The notes under the pieces were generated by a model that ran no database searches, had not been told where the DNA came from, and saw nothing but the letters and a program-made list of their open reading frames with translations. DNA of 30,148 nt from Saccoglossus kowalevskii (Eukaryota; Hemichordata; Enteropneusta; Harrimaniidae): positions 1 through 30,148 of the forward strand of contig NW_003116813.1 in the NCBI RefSeq assembly GCF_000003605.2, read 5' to 3'. Both the position numbers and the translations under genes were made by a program. Shown here piece after piece: positions 1 through 10,383 of the stretch; positions within the stretch are counted from its first letter, which is position 1, and every line of letters begins with the position of its first letter.

Positions 1-7
1 TCACAAC

Positions 8-25
8 AGTGACAGCAATGTCACT
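8..25 (+). other. Perfect inverted repeat with GCAA loop (example)
   Basis: AGTGACAGCAATGTCACT has 7-bp arms (AGTGACA/TGTCACT) around GCAA. As + strand RNA the loop would be a GNRA-type tetraloop. The same element recurs throughout the array wherever a monomer carries both CAGTGAC and GCAATG. The dyad is visible directly; any RNA or protein role is inference. Confidence 0.8.
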
Positions 26-87
26 AAACTGGACATTAGTACACAACAGCGACAGCAGTGTCACTAAACTGGACATTGATACACAAC

Positions 88-105
88 AGTGACATCAGTG
101 TCACT
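88..105 (+). other. Perfect inverted repeat with TCAG loop (example)
   Basis: AGTGACATCAGTGTCACT has 7-bp perfect arms around TCAG. It is present in every monomer of the CAGTGACATCAGTG class, one of the commonest classes in the window. The right arm continues into the TAAACTGG of the next monomer in the chosen phase, so the dyad spans the monomer boundary. Confidence 0.8.
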
Positions 106-501
106 AAACTGGACATTAGTACACAGCAGTGACATCAGTGTCACTAAACTGGACATTGATACACAACAGCGACATCAGTGTCACTAAACTAGACATTGAT
201 ACACAACAGTGACAGCAATGTCACTAAACTGGACATTAGTACACAACAGCGACATCAGTGTCACTAAACTGGACATTGATACACAACAGAGACAGCAGTG
301 TCACTAACTGGACATTGATACACAACAGAGACATCAGTGACACTAAACTGGACATTAGTACACAACAGTGACATCAGTGTCACTAAACTGGATATTGATA
401 CACAACAGCGACAGCAGTGTCACTAAACTGGACATTGATACACAACAGCGACAGCAATGTCACTAAACTGGACATTGATACACAACAGCGACAGCAGTGT
501 C

Positions 502-507
502 AATAAA
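502..507 (+). other. AATAAA hexamer created by a C-to-A variant (first of a series)
   Basis: In monomers reading TCAATAAACT instead of TCACTAAACT, the change makes AATAAA, the canonical eukaryotic polyadenylation hexamer. In the left part of the array it falls about once per HOR, at 502, 1064, 1703, 2266, 2869, 3428, 5507, 6309, 6911, 7513, 8035, 8517 and 9039. In the right lineage the same site is usually AATACA. No transcript or cleavage site can be shown, so I record it as a sequence marker and not as a functional signal. Confidence 0.45.
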
Positions 508-741
508 CTGGACATTGATACACAACAGCGACAACATCAGTGTCACTAAACTGGACATTAGTACACAACAGTGACAGCAATGTCACTAAACTGGACATTA
601 GTCACAACAGCGACAGCAGTGTCACTAAACTGGACATTGATACATAACAGCGACAGCAGTGTCACTAAACTGGACATTGATACACAACAGTGACATCAGT
701 GTCACTAAACTGGACATTAGTACACAACAGTGACATCAGTT

Positions 742-781
742 TCACTAAACTGGACATTGATACACAACAGCGACAGCAGTG
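742..781 (+). repeat. Representative consensus-like monomer
   Basis: This 40-mer matches the commonest base at nearly every site and can serve as the reference unit. Composition is about 15 A, 7 T, 10 C and 8 G, giving 45% GC and a strong A-over-T skew on the + strand. It has a single CpG, in CAGCGAC. The phase chosen here starts at TCACTAAACT; any other phase is equally valid, because the array has no spacer to define a natural start. Confidence 0.9.
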
Positions 782-1730
782 TCACTAAACTGGACATTGA
801 TACACAACAGTGACAGCAATGTCACTAAACTGGACATTAGTACACAACAGCGACAGCAGTGTCACTAAACTGGACATTGATACACAAAAGTGACATCAGT
901 GTCACTAAACTGGACATTAGTACACAGCAGTGACATCAGTGTCACTAAACTGGACATTGATACACAACAGCGACAGCAGTGTCACTAAACTAGACATTGA
1001 TACACAACAGTGACAGCAATGTCACTAAACTGGACATTAGTACACAACAGCGACATCAGTGTCAATAAACTGGACATTGATACACAACAGCGACAGCAAT
1101 GTCACTAAACTAGACATTGATTCACAACAGTGACAGCAATGTCACTAAACTGGACATTAGTACACAACAGCGACATCAGTGTCACTAAACTGGACATTAG
1201 TACACAACAGTGACAGCAATGTCACTAAACTGTACATTAGTACACAACAGTGACATCTGTGTCACTAAACTGGACATTGATACACAACAGCAACAGCAGT
1301 GTCACTAAACTGGACATTAGTACACAACAGCGACAGCAGTGTCACTAAACTAGACATTGATACACAACAGTGACAGCAATGTCACTAAACTGGACATTAG
1401 AACACAACAGCGACATCAGTGTCACTAAACTGGACATTAGTCACAACAGCGACAGCAGTGGCACTAAACAGGACATTGATACACAACAGCGACAGCAGTG
1501 TCACTAAACTGGACATTGATACACAACAGTGACATCAGTGTCATTAAACTGGACATTAGTACACAACAGTGACATCAGTTTCACTAAACTGGATATTGAT
1601 ACACAACAGCGACAGCAGTGTCACTAAACTGGACATTGATACACAACAGCGACAGCAATGTCACTAAACTGGACATTAATACACAACAGCGACAGCAGTG
1701 TCAATAAACTGGACATTGATACACAACAGC

Positions 1731-1935
1731 GACAACATCGTTGTCACTAAACTGGACATTACTACACAACGACGACAGCGATGTCACTATGCTGGACATT
1801 ACTACACAACGACGACAGCGGTGTCACTAAACTGGATATTGATACACAACGACGACATCGTTGTCACTATGCTGGACATTACTACACAGCAACGACATCG
1901 TCGTCACTAAACTGGACATTGATACACAGCAGACG
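1731..1935 (+). repeat. Divergent CpG-dense islet of about five monomers
   Basis: The 40-bp period continues but the monomers share changes rare or absent elsewhere: AACGACGAC instead of AACAGCGAC, ATTACT instead of ATTAGT, TCACTATGCT instead of TCACTAAACT, and ATCGTTG or ATCGTCG at the unit end. I count 15 CpGs from 1730 to 1935, against at most about one per 40 bp elsewhere. It holds short hairpins, GACAAC-ATC-GTTGTC at 1731-1745 and ACGAC-ATC-GTCGT at 1892-1904. Because the changes remove stops, a 70-codon GTG-started frame stays open at 1698-1910, but it reads as repeat translation and resembles no protein I know. Possible explanations are an older or diverged subfamily, or a block introduced by unequal exchange. 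Confidence 0.85.
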
Positions 1936-2889
1936 ACATCAGTGTCACTAAACTAGACATTGATACACAACAGTGACAGCAATGTCACTAAACTGGACAT
2001 TAGTACACAACAGCGACATCAGTGTCACTAAACTGGACATTGATACACAACAGAGACAGCAGTGTCACTAACTGGACATTGATACACAACAGTGACATCA
2101 GTGTCACTAAACTGGACATTAGTACACAACAGTGACATCAGTGTCACTAAACTGGATATTGATACACAACAGCGACAGCAGTGTCACTAAACTGGACATT
2201 GATACACAACAGCGACAGCAATGTCACTAAACTGGACATTGATACACCACAGCGACATCAGTGTCAATAAACTGGACATTGATACACAACAGCGACAACA
2301 TCAGTGTCACTATACTGGACATTAGTACACAACAGTGACAGCAATGTCACTAAACTGGACATTGATACACAACAGCGACATCAGTGTCACTAAATTGTAC
2401 GTTGATACACAACAGCGACAACAGTGTCACTAATCTGGACATTAGTACACAACAGCGACAGCAGTGTCACTAAACTGGACATTAGTACACAACAGTGACA
2501 TCAGTGTCATTAAACTGGACATTGATACACAACAGCGACAGCAGTGTCACTAAACTGGACATTGATACACAACAGTGACAGCAATGTCACTAAACTGGAC
2601 ATTAGTACACAACAGCGACATCAGTGTCACTAAACTGGACATTGATACACACCAGAGACAGCAGTGTCACTAACTGGACATTGATACACAACAGTGACAT
2701 CAGTGTCACTAAACTGGACATTAGTACACAACAGTGACATCAGTGTCACTAAACTGGATATTGATACACAACAGCGACAGCAGTGTCACTAAACTGGACA
2801 TTGATACACAACAGCGAACAGCAATGTCACTAAACTGGACATTGATACACAACAGCGACAGCAGTGTCAATAAACTGGACATTGATACA

Positions 2890-4150
2890 CAACAGTGACA
2901 TCAGTTTCATTAAACTGGACATTGATACACAACAGCGACAGCAGTGTCACTAAACTGGACATTGATACACAACAGTGACAGCAATGTCACTAAACTGGAC
3001 ATTAGTAGACAACAGCGACAGCAGTGTCACTAAACTGGACATTGATACACAACAGTGACATCAGTGTCACTAAACTGGACATTAGTACACAGCAGTGACA
3101 TCAGTGTCACTAAACTAGACATTGATACACAACAGTGACAGCAATGTCACTAAACTGGACATTAGTACACAACAGCGACATCAGTGTCACTAAACTGGAC
3201 ATTGATACACAACAGAGACAGCAGTGTCACTAACTGGACATTGATACACAACAGAGACATCAGTGTCACTAAACTGGACATTAGTACACAACAGTGACAT
3301 CAGTGTCACTAAACTGGATATTGATACACAACAGCGACAGCAGTGTCACTAAACTGGACATTGATACACAACAGCGACAGCAATGTCACTAAACTGGACA
3401 TTGATACACCACAGCGACAGCAGTGTCAATAAACTGGACATTGATACACAACAGCGACAACATCAGTGTCACTATACTGGACATTAGTACACAACAGTGA
3501 CAGCAATGTCACTAAACTGGACATTGATACACAACAGCGACAGCAGTGTCACTAAATTGTACGTTGATACACAACAGCGATAACAGTGTCACTAATCTGG
3601 ACATTAGTACACAACAGCGACAGCAGTGTCACTAAACTGGACATTAGTACACAACAGTGACATCAGTTTCATTAAACTGGACATTGATACACAACAGCGA
3701 CAGCAGTGTCACTAAACTGGACATTGATACACAACAGTGACAGCAATGTCACTAAACTGGACATTAGTAGACAACAGCGACAGCAGTGTCACTAAACTGG
3801 ACATTGATACACAACAGTGACATCAGTGTCACTAAACTGGACATTAGTACACAGCAGTGACATCAGTGTCACTAAACTGGACATTGATACACAACAGCGA
3901 CAGCAGTGTCACTAAACTAGACATTGATACACAACAGTGACAGCAATGTCACTAAACTGGACATTAGTACACAACAGCGACATCAGTGTCACTAAACTGG
4001 ACATTGATACACAACAGAGACAGCAGTGTCACTAACTGGACATTGATACACAACAGTGACATCAGTGTCACTAAACTGGACATTAGTACACAACAGTGAC
4101 ATCAGTGTCACTAAACTGGATATTGATACACAACAGCGACAGCAGTGTCA
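2890..4150 (+). repeat. 1.26-kb block duplicated 2.08 kb downstream (copy 1)
   Basis: This block matches about 4970-6229 at an offset of 2080, falling to 2079 after a 1-bp loss near 5157. The rare ATTAGTAGAC variant occurs at 3001 and 3763 here and at 5081 and 5842 in the partner. CAGTTTCATTAAACTGG and the ACGTTGATAC module follow in the same order. A few substitutions separate the copies, for example CGATAACAG here against CGACAACAG in the partner. Confidence 0.8.
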
Positions 4151-4280
4151 CTAAACTAGACATTGATACACAACAGTGACAGCAATGTCACTAAACTGGA
4201 CATTAGTACACAACAGCGACATCAGTGTCACTAAACTGGACATTAGTACACAACAGTGACAGCAGTGTCACTAACTGGAC

Positions 4281-4960
4281 ATTAGTACACAATAGTGACA
4301 GCAGTGTCACTAAACTGGACATTGATACACAACAGCGACAGCAGTGTCACAAAACTGGACATTAGTACAGAACAGTGACAGCAGTTTCACTAAACTGGAC
4401 ATTGATACACAACAGCGACAGCAGTGTCACTGAAGTGGACATTGGTACACAACAGTGACAGCAGTGTCACTAAAGTGGACATTGATACACAACAGCGACA
4501 GCAGTGTCACTAAACTGGACATTGATACACAACAGTGACAGCAATGTCACTAAACTGGACATTAGTACACAACAGTGACAGCAATGTCACTAAACTGGAC
4601 ATTGATACACAACAGTCACATCAGTGTCACTAAACTGGACATTGATACACAAAAGCGACAGCAATGTCACTAAACTGGACATTGATACACAACAGTGACA
4701 TCAGTGTCACTAAACTGGACATTGATACACAACATCGACAGCAGTGTCACTAAACCCGACATTAGTACACAACAGTGACAGCAATTTCACTAAACTGGAC
4801 ATTGATACACAACAGTGACATCAATGTCACTAAATTGGACATTGATACACAACAGCGACAGCAGTGTCACTAAACTGGACGTTGATACACAACAGCGACA
4901 ACAGTGTCACTAATCTGGACATTAGTACACAACAGCGACAGCAGTGTCACTAAACTGGAC
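4281..4960 (+). repeat. 0.68-kb block shared with 12377-13056
   Basis: Rare variants fall in identical order at a constant 8096-bp offset: TGAAGTGGAC at 4431 (12527), AACAGTCACA at 4611 (12707), TAAACCCGAC at 4751 (12847), and GTTGATAC at 4881 (12977). Just past this block the distant copy carries one extra 40-bp monomer. That is the signature of gain or loss by unequal exchange. Confidence 0.8.
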
Positions 4961-4969
4961 ATTAGTACA

Positions 4970-6229
4970 CAACAGTGACATCAGTTTCACTAAACTGGAC
5001 ATTGATACACAACAGCGACAGCAGTGTCACTAAACTGGACATTGATACACAACAGTGACAGCAATGTCACTAAACTGGACATTAGTAGACAACAGCGACA
5101 GCAGTGTCACTAAACTGGACATTGATACACAACAGTGACATCAGTGTCACTAAACTGGAATTAGTACACAGCAGTGACATCAGTGTCACTAAACTAGACA
5201 TTGATACACAACAGTGACAGCAATGTCACTAAACTGGACATTAGTACACAACAGCGACATCAGTGTCACTAAACTGGACATTGATACACAACAGAGACAG
5301 CAGTGTCACTAACTGGACATTGATACACAACAGTGACATCAGTGTCACTAAACTGGACATTAGTACACAACAGTGACATCAGTGTCACTAAACTGGATAT
5401 TGATACACAACAGCGACAGCAGTGTCACTAAACTGGACATTGATACACAACAGCGACAGCAATGTCACTAAACTGGACATTGATACACCACAGCGACAGC
5501 AGTGTCAATAAACTGGACATTGATACACAACAGCGACAACATCAGTGTCACTATACTGGACATTAGTACACAACAGTGACAGCAATGTCACTAAACTGGA
5601 CATTGATACACAACAGCGACAGCAGTGTCACTAAATTGGACGTTGATACACAACAGCGACAACAGTGTCACTAATCTGGACATTAGTACACAACAGCGAC
5701 AGCAGTGTCACTAAACTGGACATTAGTACACAACAGTGACATCAGTTTCATTAAACTGGACATTGATACACAACAGCGACAGCAGTGTCACTAAACTGGA
5801 CATTGATACACAACAGTGACAGCAATGTCACTAAACTGGACATTAGTAGACAACAGCGACAGCAGTGTCACTAAACTGGACATTGATACACAACAGTGAC
5901 ATCAGTGTCACTAAACTGGACATTAGTACACAGCAGTGACATCAGTGTCACTAAACTGGACATTGATACACAACAGCGACAGCAGTGTCACTAAACTAGA
6001 CATTGATACACAACAGTGACAGCAATGTCACTAAACTGGACATTAGTACACAACAGCGACATCAGTGTCACTAAACTGGACATTGATACACAACAGAGAC
6101 AGCAGTGTCACTAACTGGACATTGATACACAACAGTGACATCAGTGTCACTAAACTGGACATTAGTACACAACAGTGACATCAGTGTCACTAAACTGGAT
6201 ATTGATACACAACAGCGACAGCAGTGTCA
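4970..6229 (+). repeat. 1.26-kb block duplicated 2.08 kb upstream (copy 2)
   Basis: Partner of 2890-4150, with the same order of rare variants (ATTAGTAGAC at 5081 and 5842). One base is missing near 5157, where CTGGACATTAG reads CTGGAATTAG. The copies stop matching near 6229, where this one runs into the regular 602-bp HOR. Confidence 0.8.
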
Positions 6230-9200
6230 CTAAACTGGACATTGATACACAACAGCGACAGCAATGTCACTAAACTGGACATTGATACACAACAGCGACA
6301 GCAGTGTCAATAAACTGGACATTGATACACAACAGCGACAACATCAGTGTCACTATACTGGACATTAGTACACAACAGTGACAGCAATGTCACTAAACTG
6401 TACATTAGTACACAACAGTGACATCAGTGTCACTAAACTGGACATTGATACACAACAGCGACAGCAGTGTCACTAAACTGGACATTGATACACAACAGTG
6501 ACATCAGTGTCACTAAACTGGACATTAGTACACAGCAGTGACATCAGTGTCACTAAACTGGACATTGATACACAACAGCGACAGCAGTGTCACTAAACTA
6601 GACATTGATACACAACAGTGACAGCAATGTCACTAAACTGGACATTAGTACACAACAGCGACATCAGTGTCACTAAACTGGACATTGATACACAACAGAG
6701 ACAGCAGTGTCACTAACTGGACATTGATACACAACAGTGACATCAGTGTCACTAAACTGGACATTAGTACACAACAGTGACATCAGTGTCACTAAACTTG
6801 ATATTGATACACAACAGCGACAGCAGTGTCACTAAACTGGACATTGATACACAACAGCGACAGCAATGTCACTAAACTGGACATTGATACACAACAGCGA
6901 CAGCAGTGTCAATAAACTGGACATTGATACACAACAGCGACAACATCAGTGTCACTAAACTGGACATTAGTACACAACAGTGACAGCAATGTCACTAAAC
7001 TGTACATTAGTACCTAACAGTGACATCAGTGTCACTAAACTGGACATTGATACACAACAGCGACAGCAGTGTCACTAAACTGGACATTAGTACACAACAG
7101 CGACAGCAGTGTCACTAAACTAGACATTGATACACAACAGTAACAGCAATGTCACTAAACTGGACATTAGTACACAACAGCGACAGCAGTGTCACTAAAC
7201 TAGACATTGATACACAACAGTGACAGCAATATCACTAAACTGGACATTAGTACACAACAGCGACATCAGTGTCACTAAACTGGACATTGATACACACCAG
7301 AGACAGCAGTGTCACTAACTGGACATTGATACACAACAGTGACATCAGTGTCACTAAACTGGACATTAGTACACAACAGTGACATCAGTGTCACTAAACT
7401 GGATATTGATACACAACAGCGACAGCAGTGTCACTAAACTGGACATTGATACACAACAGCGACAGCAATGTCACTAAACTGGACATTGATACACAACAGC
7501 GACAGCAGTGTCAATAAACTGGACATTGATACACAACAGCGACAACATCAGTGTCACTAAACTGGACATTAGTACACAACAGTGACAGCAATGTCACTAA
7601 ACTGTACATTAGTACACAACAGTGACATCAGTGTCACTAAACTGGACATTGATATACAACAGCGACAGCAGTGTCACTAAACTGGACATTAGTACACAAC
7701 AGCGACAGCAGTGTCATTAAACTAGACATTGATACACAACAGTAACAGCAATGTCACTAAACTGGACATTAGTACACAACAGCGACAGCAGTGTCACTAA
7801 ACTAGACATTGATACACAACAGTGACAGCAGTGTCACTAACTGGACATTGATACACAACAGTGACATCAGTGTCACTAAACTGGACATTAGTACACAACA
7901 GTGACATCAGTGTCACTAAACTGGATATTGATACACAACAGCGACAGCAGTGTCACTAAACTGGACATTGATACACAACAGCGACAGCAATGTCACTAAA
8001 CTGGACATTGATAGTGAACAGCGACAGCAGTGACAATAAACTGGACATTGATACACAACAGCGACAACATCAGTGTCACTAAACTGGACATTAGTACACA
8101 ACAGTGACAGCAATGTCACTAAACTGTACATTAGTACACAACAGTGACATCAGTGTCACTAAACTGGACATTGATACACAACAGCGACAGCAGTGTCACT
8201 AAACTGGACATTGATACACAACAGTGACAGCAATGTCACTAAACTGGACATTAGTACACATCAGCGACATCAGTGTCACTAAACTGGACATTGATACACA
8301 ACAGAGACAGCAGTGTCACTAACTGGACATTGATACACAACAGTGACATCAGTGTCACTAAACTGGACATTAGTACACAACAGTGACATCAGTGTCACTA
8401 AACTGGATATTGATACACAACAGCGACAGCAGTGTCACTAAACTGGACATTGATACACAACAGCGACAGCAATGTCACTAAACTGGACATTGATACACAA
8501 CAGCGACAGCAGTGTCAATAAACTGGACATTGATACACAACAGCGACAACATCAGTGTCACTAAACTGGACATTAGTACACAACAGTGACAGCAATGTCA
8601 CTAAACTGTACATTAGTACACAACAGTGACATCAGTGTCACTAAACTGGACATTGATACACAACAGCGACAGCAGTGTCACTAAACTGGACATTGATACA
8701 CAACAGTGACATCAGTGTCACTAAACTGGACATTAGTACACAGCAGTGACATCAGTGTCACTAAACTGGACATTGATACACAACAGCGACAGCAGTGTCA
8801 CTAAACTAGACATTGATACACAACAGAGACAGCAGTGTCACTAACTGGACATTGATACACAACAGTGACATCAGTGTCACTAAACTGGACATTAGTACAC
8901 AACAGTGACATCAGTGTCACTAAACTGAATATTGATACACAACAGCGACAGCAGTGTCACTAAACTGGACATTGATACACAACAGCGACAGCAATGTCAC
9001 TAAACTGGACATTGATACACAACAGCGACAGCAGTGTCAATAAACTGGACATTGATACACAACAGCGACAACATCAGTGTCACTAAACTGGACATTAGTA
9101 CACAACAGTGACAGCAATGTCACTAAACTGTACATTAATACACAACAGTGACATCAGTGTCACTAAACTGGACATTGATACACAACAGCGACAGCAGTGT

Positions 9201-9425
9201 CACTAAACTGGACATTAGTACACAACAGCGACAGCAGTGTCACTAAACTAGACTTTGATACACAACAGTAACAGCAATGTCACTAAACTGGACATTAGTT
9301 CACAACAGCCACATCAGTGTCACTAAACTAGACATTGATACACAACAGTGACAGCAATGTCACTAAACTGGACGTTAGTACACAACAGCGACATCAGTGT
9401 CACTAAACTGGACATTGATACACAA
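6094..9425 (+). repeat. Most regular HOR domain (15-mer, 602 bp, with 13- and 12-mer derivatives)
   Basis: Marker monomers at 6094, 6696, 7298, 7820, 8302, 8824 and 9426 give spacings of 602, 602, 522, 482, 522 and 602 bp. In order, the 15-mer holds: CAGAGAC monomer; 39-mer with CATCAG; ATTAGT with CATCAG; GGATATTGAT; GCAATG; a CGACAGCAG monomer that runs into AATAAA; the 43-mer CAACATCAG; ATTAGT with GCAATG; the CTGTACATTAG monomer; then six more ending in CTAGAC with GCAATG and ATTAGT with CGACATCAG. The length is 15x40+3-1=602. The shorter units lack two or three monomers. At 7820 the marker is CAGTGAC, not CAGAGAC. Confidence 0.88.
7490..8060 (+). repeat. 0.57-kb block shared with 29026-29596
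   Basis: At a constant offset of 21536 bp, GATATACAAC (7651 and 29187), TCATTAAACTAG (7714 and 29250) and CAGTAACAGCAATG (near 7739 and 29275) occur in the same order. A private ATTGATAGTGAACAG variant near 8007 is absent from the distal copy. Confidence 0.8.
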
Positions 9426-10383
9426 CAGAGACAGCAGTGTCACTATCTGGACATTGATACACAACAGTGACATCAGTGTCACTAAACTGGACATTAGTAC
9501 ACAACAGTGGCAGCAGTGTCACTAAACTGGACATTAGTACACAACAGTGACATCAGTGTCACTAAACTGGACATTGATACACAACAGCGACAGCAGTGTC
9601 ACTAAACTAGACATTGATACACAACAGTGACAGCAATGTCACTAAACTGGACATTAGTACACAACAGCGACATCAGTGTCACTAAACTGGACATTGATAC
9701 ACAACAGTGACATCAGTGTCACTAAACTGGACATTAGTACACAACAGTGACATCAGTGTCACTAAACTGGACATTGATACACAACAGCGACAGCAGTGTC
9801 ACTAAACTAGACATTGATACACAACAGTGACAGCAATGTCACTAAACTGGACATTAGTACACAACAGCGACATCAGTGTCACTAAACTGGACATTAGTCA
9901 CAACAGCGACAGCAGTGCCACTAAACTAGACATTGATACACAACAGTGACATCAGTGTCACTAAACTGGACATTAGTACACAACAGTGACATCAGTGTCA
10001 CTAAACTGGATATTGATACACAACAGCGACAGCAGTGTCACTAAACTGGACATTAGTACACAATAGTGACAGCAGTGTCACTAAACTTGACATTGATACA
10101 CAACAGCGACAGCAGTGTCACTAAACTGGACATTAGTACAGAACAGTGACAGCAATGTCACTAAACTGGACATTGATACACAACAGCGACAGCAGTGTCA
10201 CTAAACTGGACATTGGTACACAACAGTGACAGCAGTGTCACTAAACTGGACATTGATACACAACAGCGACAGCGGTGTCACTAAACTGGACATTGGTACA
10301 CAACAGCGACAGCAGTGTCACTAAACTGGACATTGATACACAACAGCGACATCAGTGTCACTAAACTGGACATTGATACACAA
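9426..10383 (+). repeat. Transition between left and right HOR lineages
   Basis: Twenty-four monomers without the AATAAA and CAACATCAG pair. The first GTGGCAGCAG monomer (near 9508), the first GTGCCACTAAACTAG 39-mer (near 9893) and the ATTGGT monomers (near 10210 to 10290) appear here. The stretch 9693-10047 matches 27701-28055 at an offset of 18008. No gene is seen. Confidence 0.75.

Larger units (their letters stand above)
1..1730 (+). repeat. Left segment of mixed monomers, partly copied at 23.3-24.1 kb
   Basis: About 43 monomers without a clean HOR period; the CAGAGAC plus 39-mer marker pair at 287 does not recur until 2051. Rare variants in 601-1560 recur far away in the same order: TACATAACAG at 641 and 23301, ACACAAAAG near 881 and 23541, GACATCTGTG near 1252 and 23752, and ATTAGAACAC near 1397 and 23897. 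The spacing is 22660 bp for the first two and 22500 bp for the last two. The distal copy therefore lacks 160 bp, exactly four monomers. No gene or non-repeat sequence is seen. Confidence 0.85.
1936..6093 (+). repeat. Irregular HOR block (14-, 15-, 20- and 32-monomer spacings)
   Basis: The CAGAGACAGCAG monomer followed by the 39-mer TCACTAACTGG marks successive units at 2051, 2653, 3213, 4015, 5292 and 6094. The spacings are 602, 560, 802, 1277 and 802 bp, that is 15, 14, 20, 32 and 20 monomers once small indels are counted. Units share the order: marker, ATTAGT, GGATATTGAT, GCAATG monomer, AATAAA monomer, then the +3 CAACATCAG monomer. Subvariants ACGTTGATAC and CTAATCTGG mark an extra module near 2395, 3553, 4870 and 5630. 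No non-satellite sequence is seen. Confidence 0.85.

Noticed and set aside
88-105. CRE/AP-1-like site (TGACATCA)
   Set aside because: It is one base off the TGACGTCA consensus and arises from the repeat dyad. There is no promoter context to support regulation.
1698-1910. Plus-strand open frame of 70 codons starting at GTG
   Set aside because: It is a translation of the 40-bp repeat. It stays open only because islet variants (ATTACT, TATGCT, AACGACGAC) remove the usual stops. No ATG start, ribosome-binding site, domain or family resemblance.
7916-8131. Minus-strand open frame of 71 codons
   Set aside because: On the minus strand the only regular stops are in the reverse complement of TCACTAAA. 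A 3-bp insertion monomer and the frame rotation of a 40-bp unit leave about 200 bp open by chance. The peptide is just the repeat read in successive frames.
7298-8301. Transposon insertion explaining the shortened HOR spacing
   Set aside because: The 522- and 482-bp units are explained by loss of two or three whole monomers. There is no foreign sequence, terminal inverted repeat or target-site duplication.
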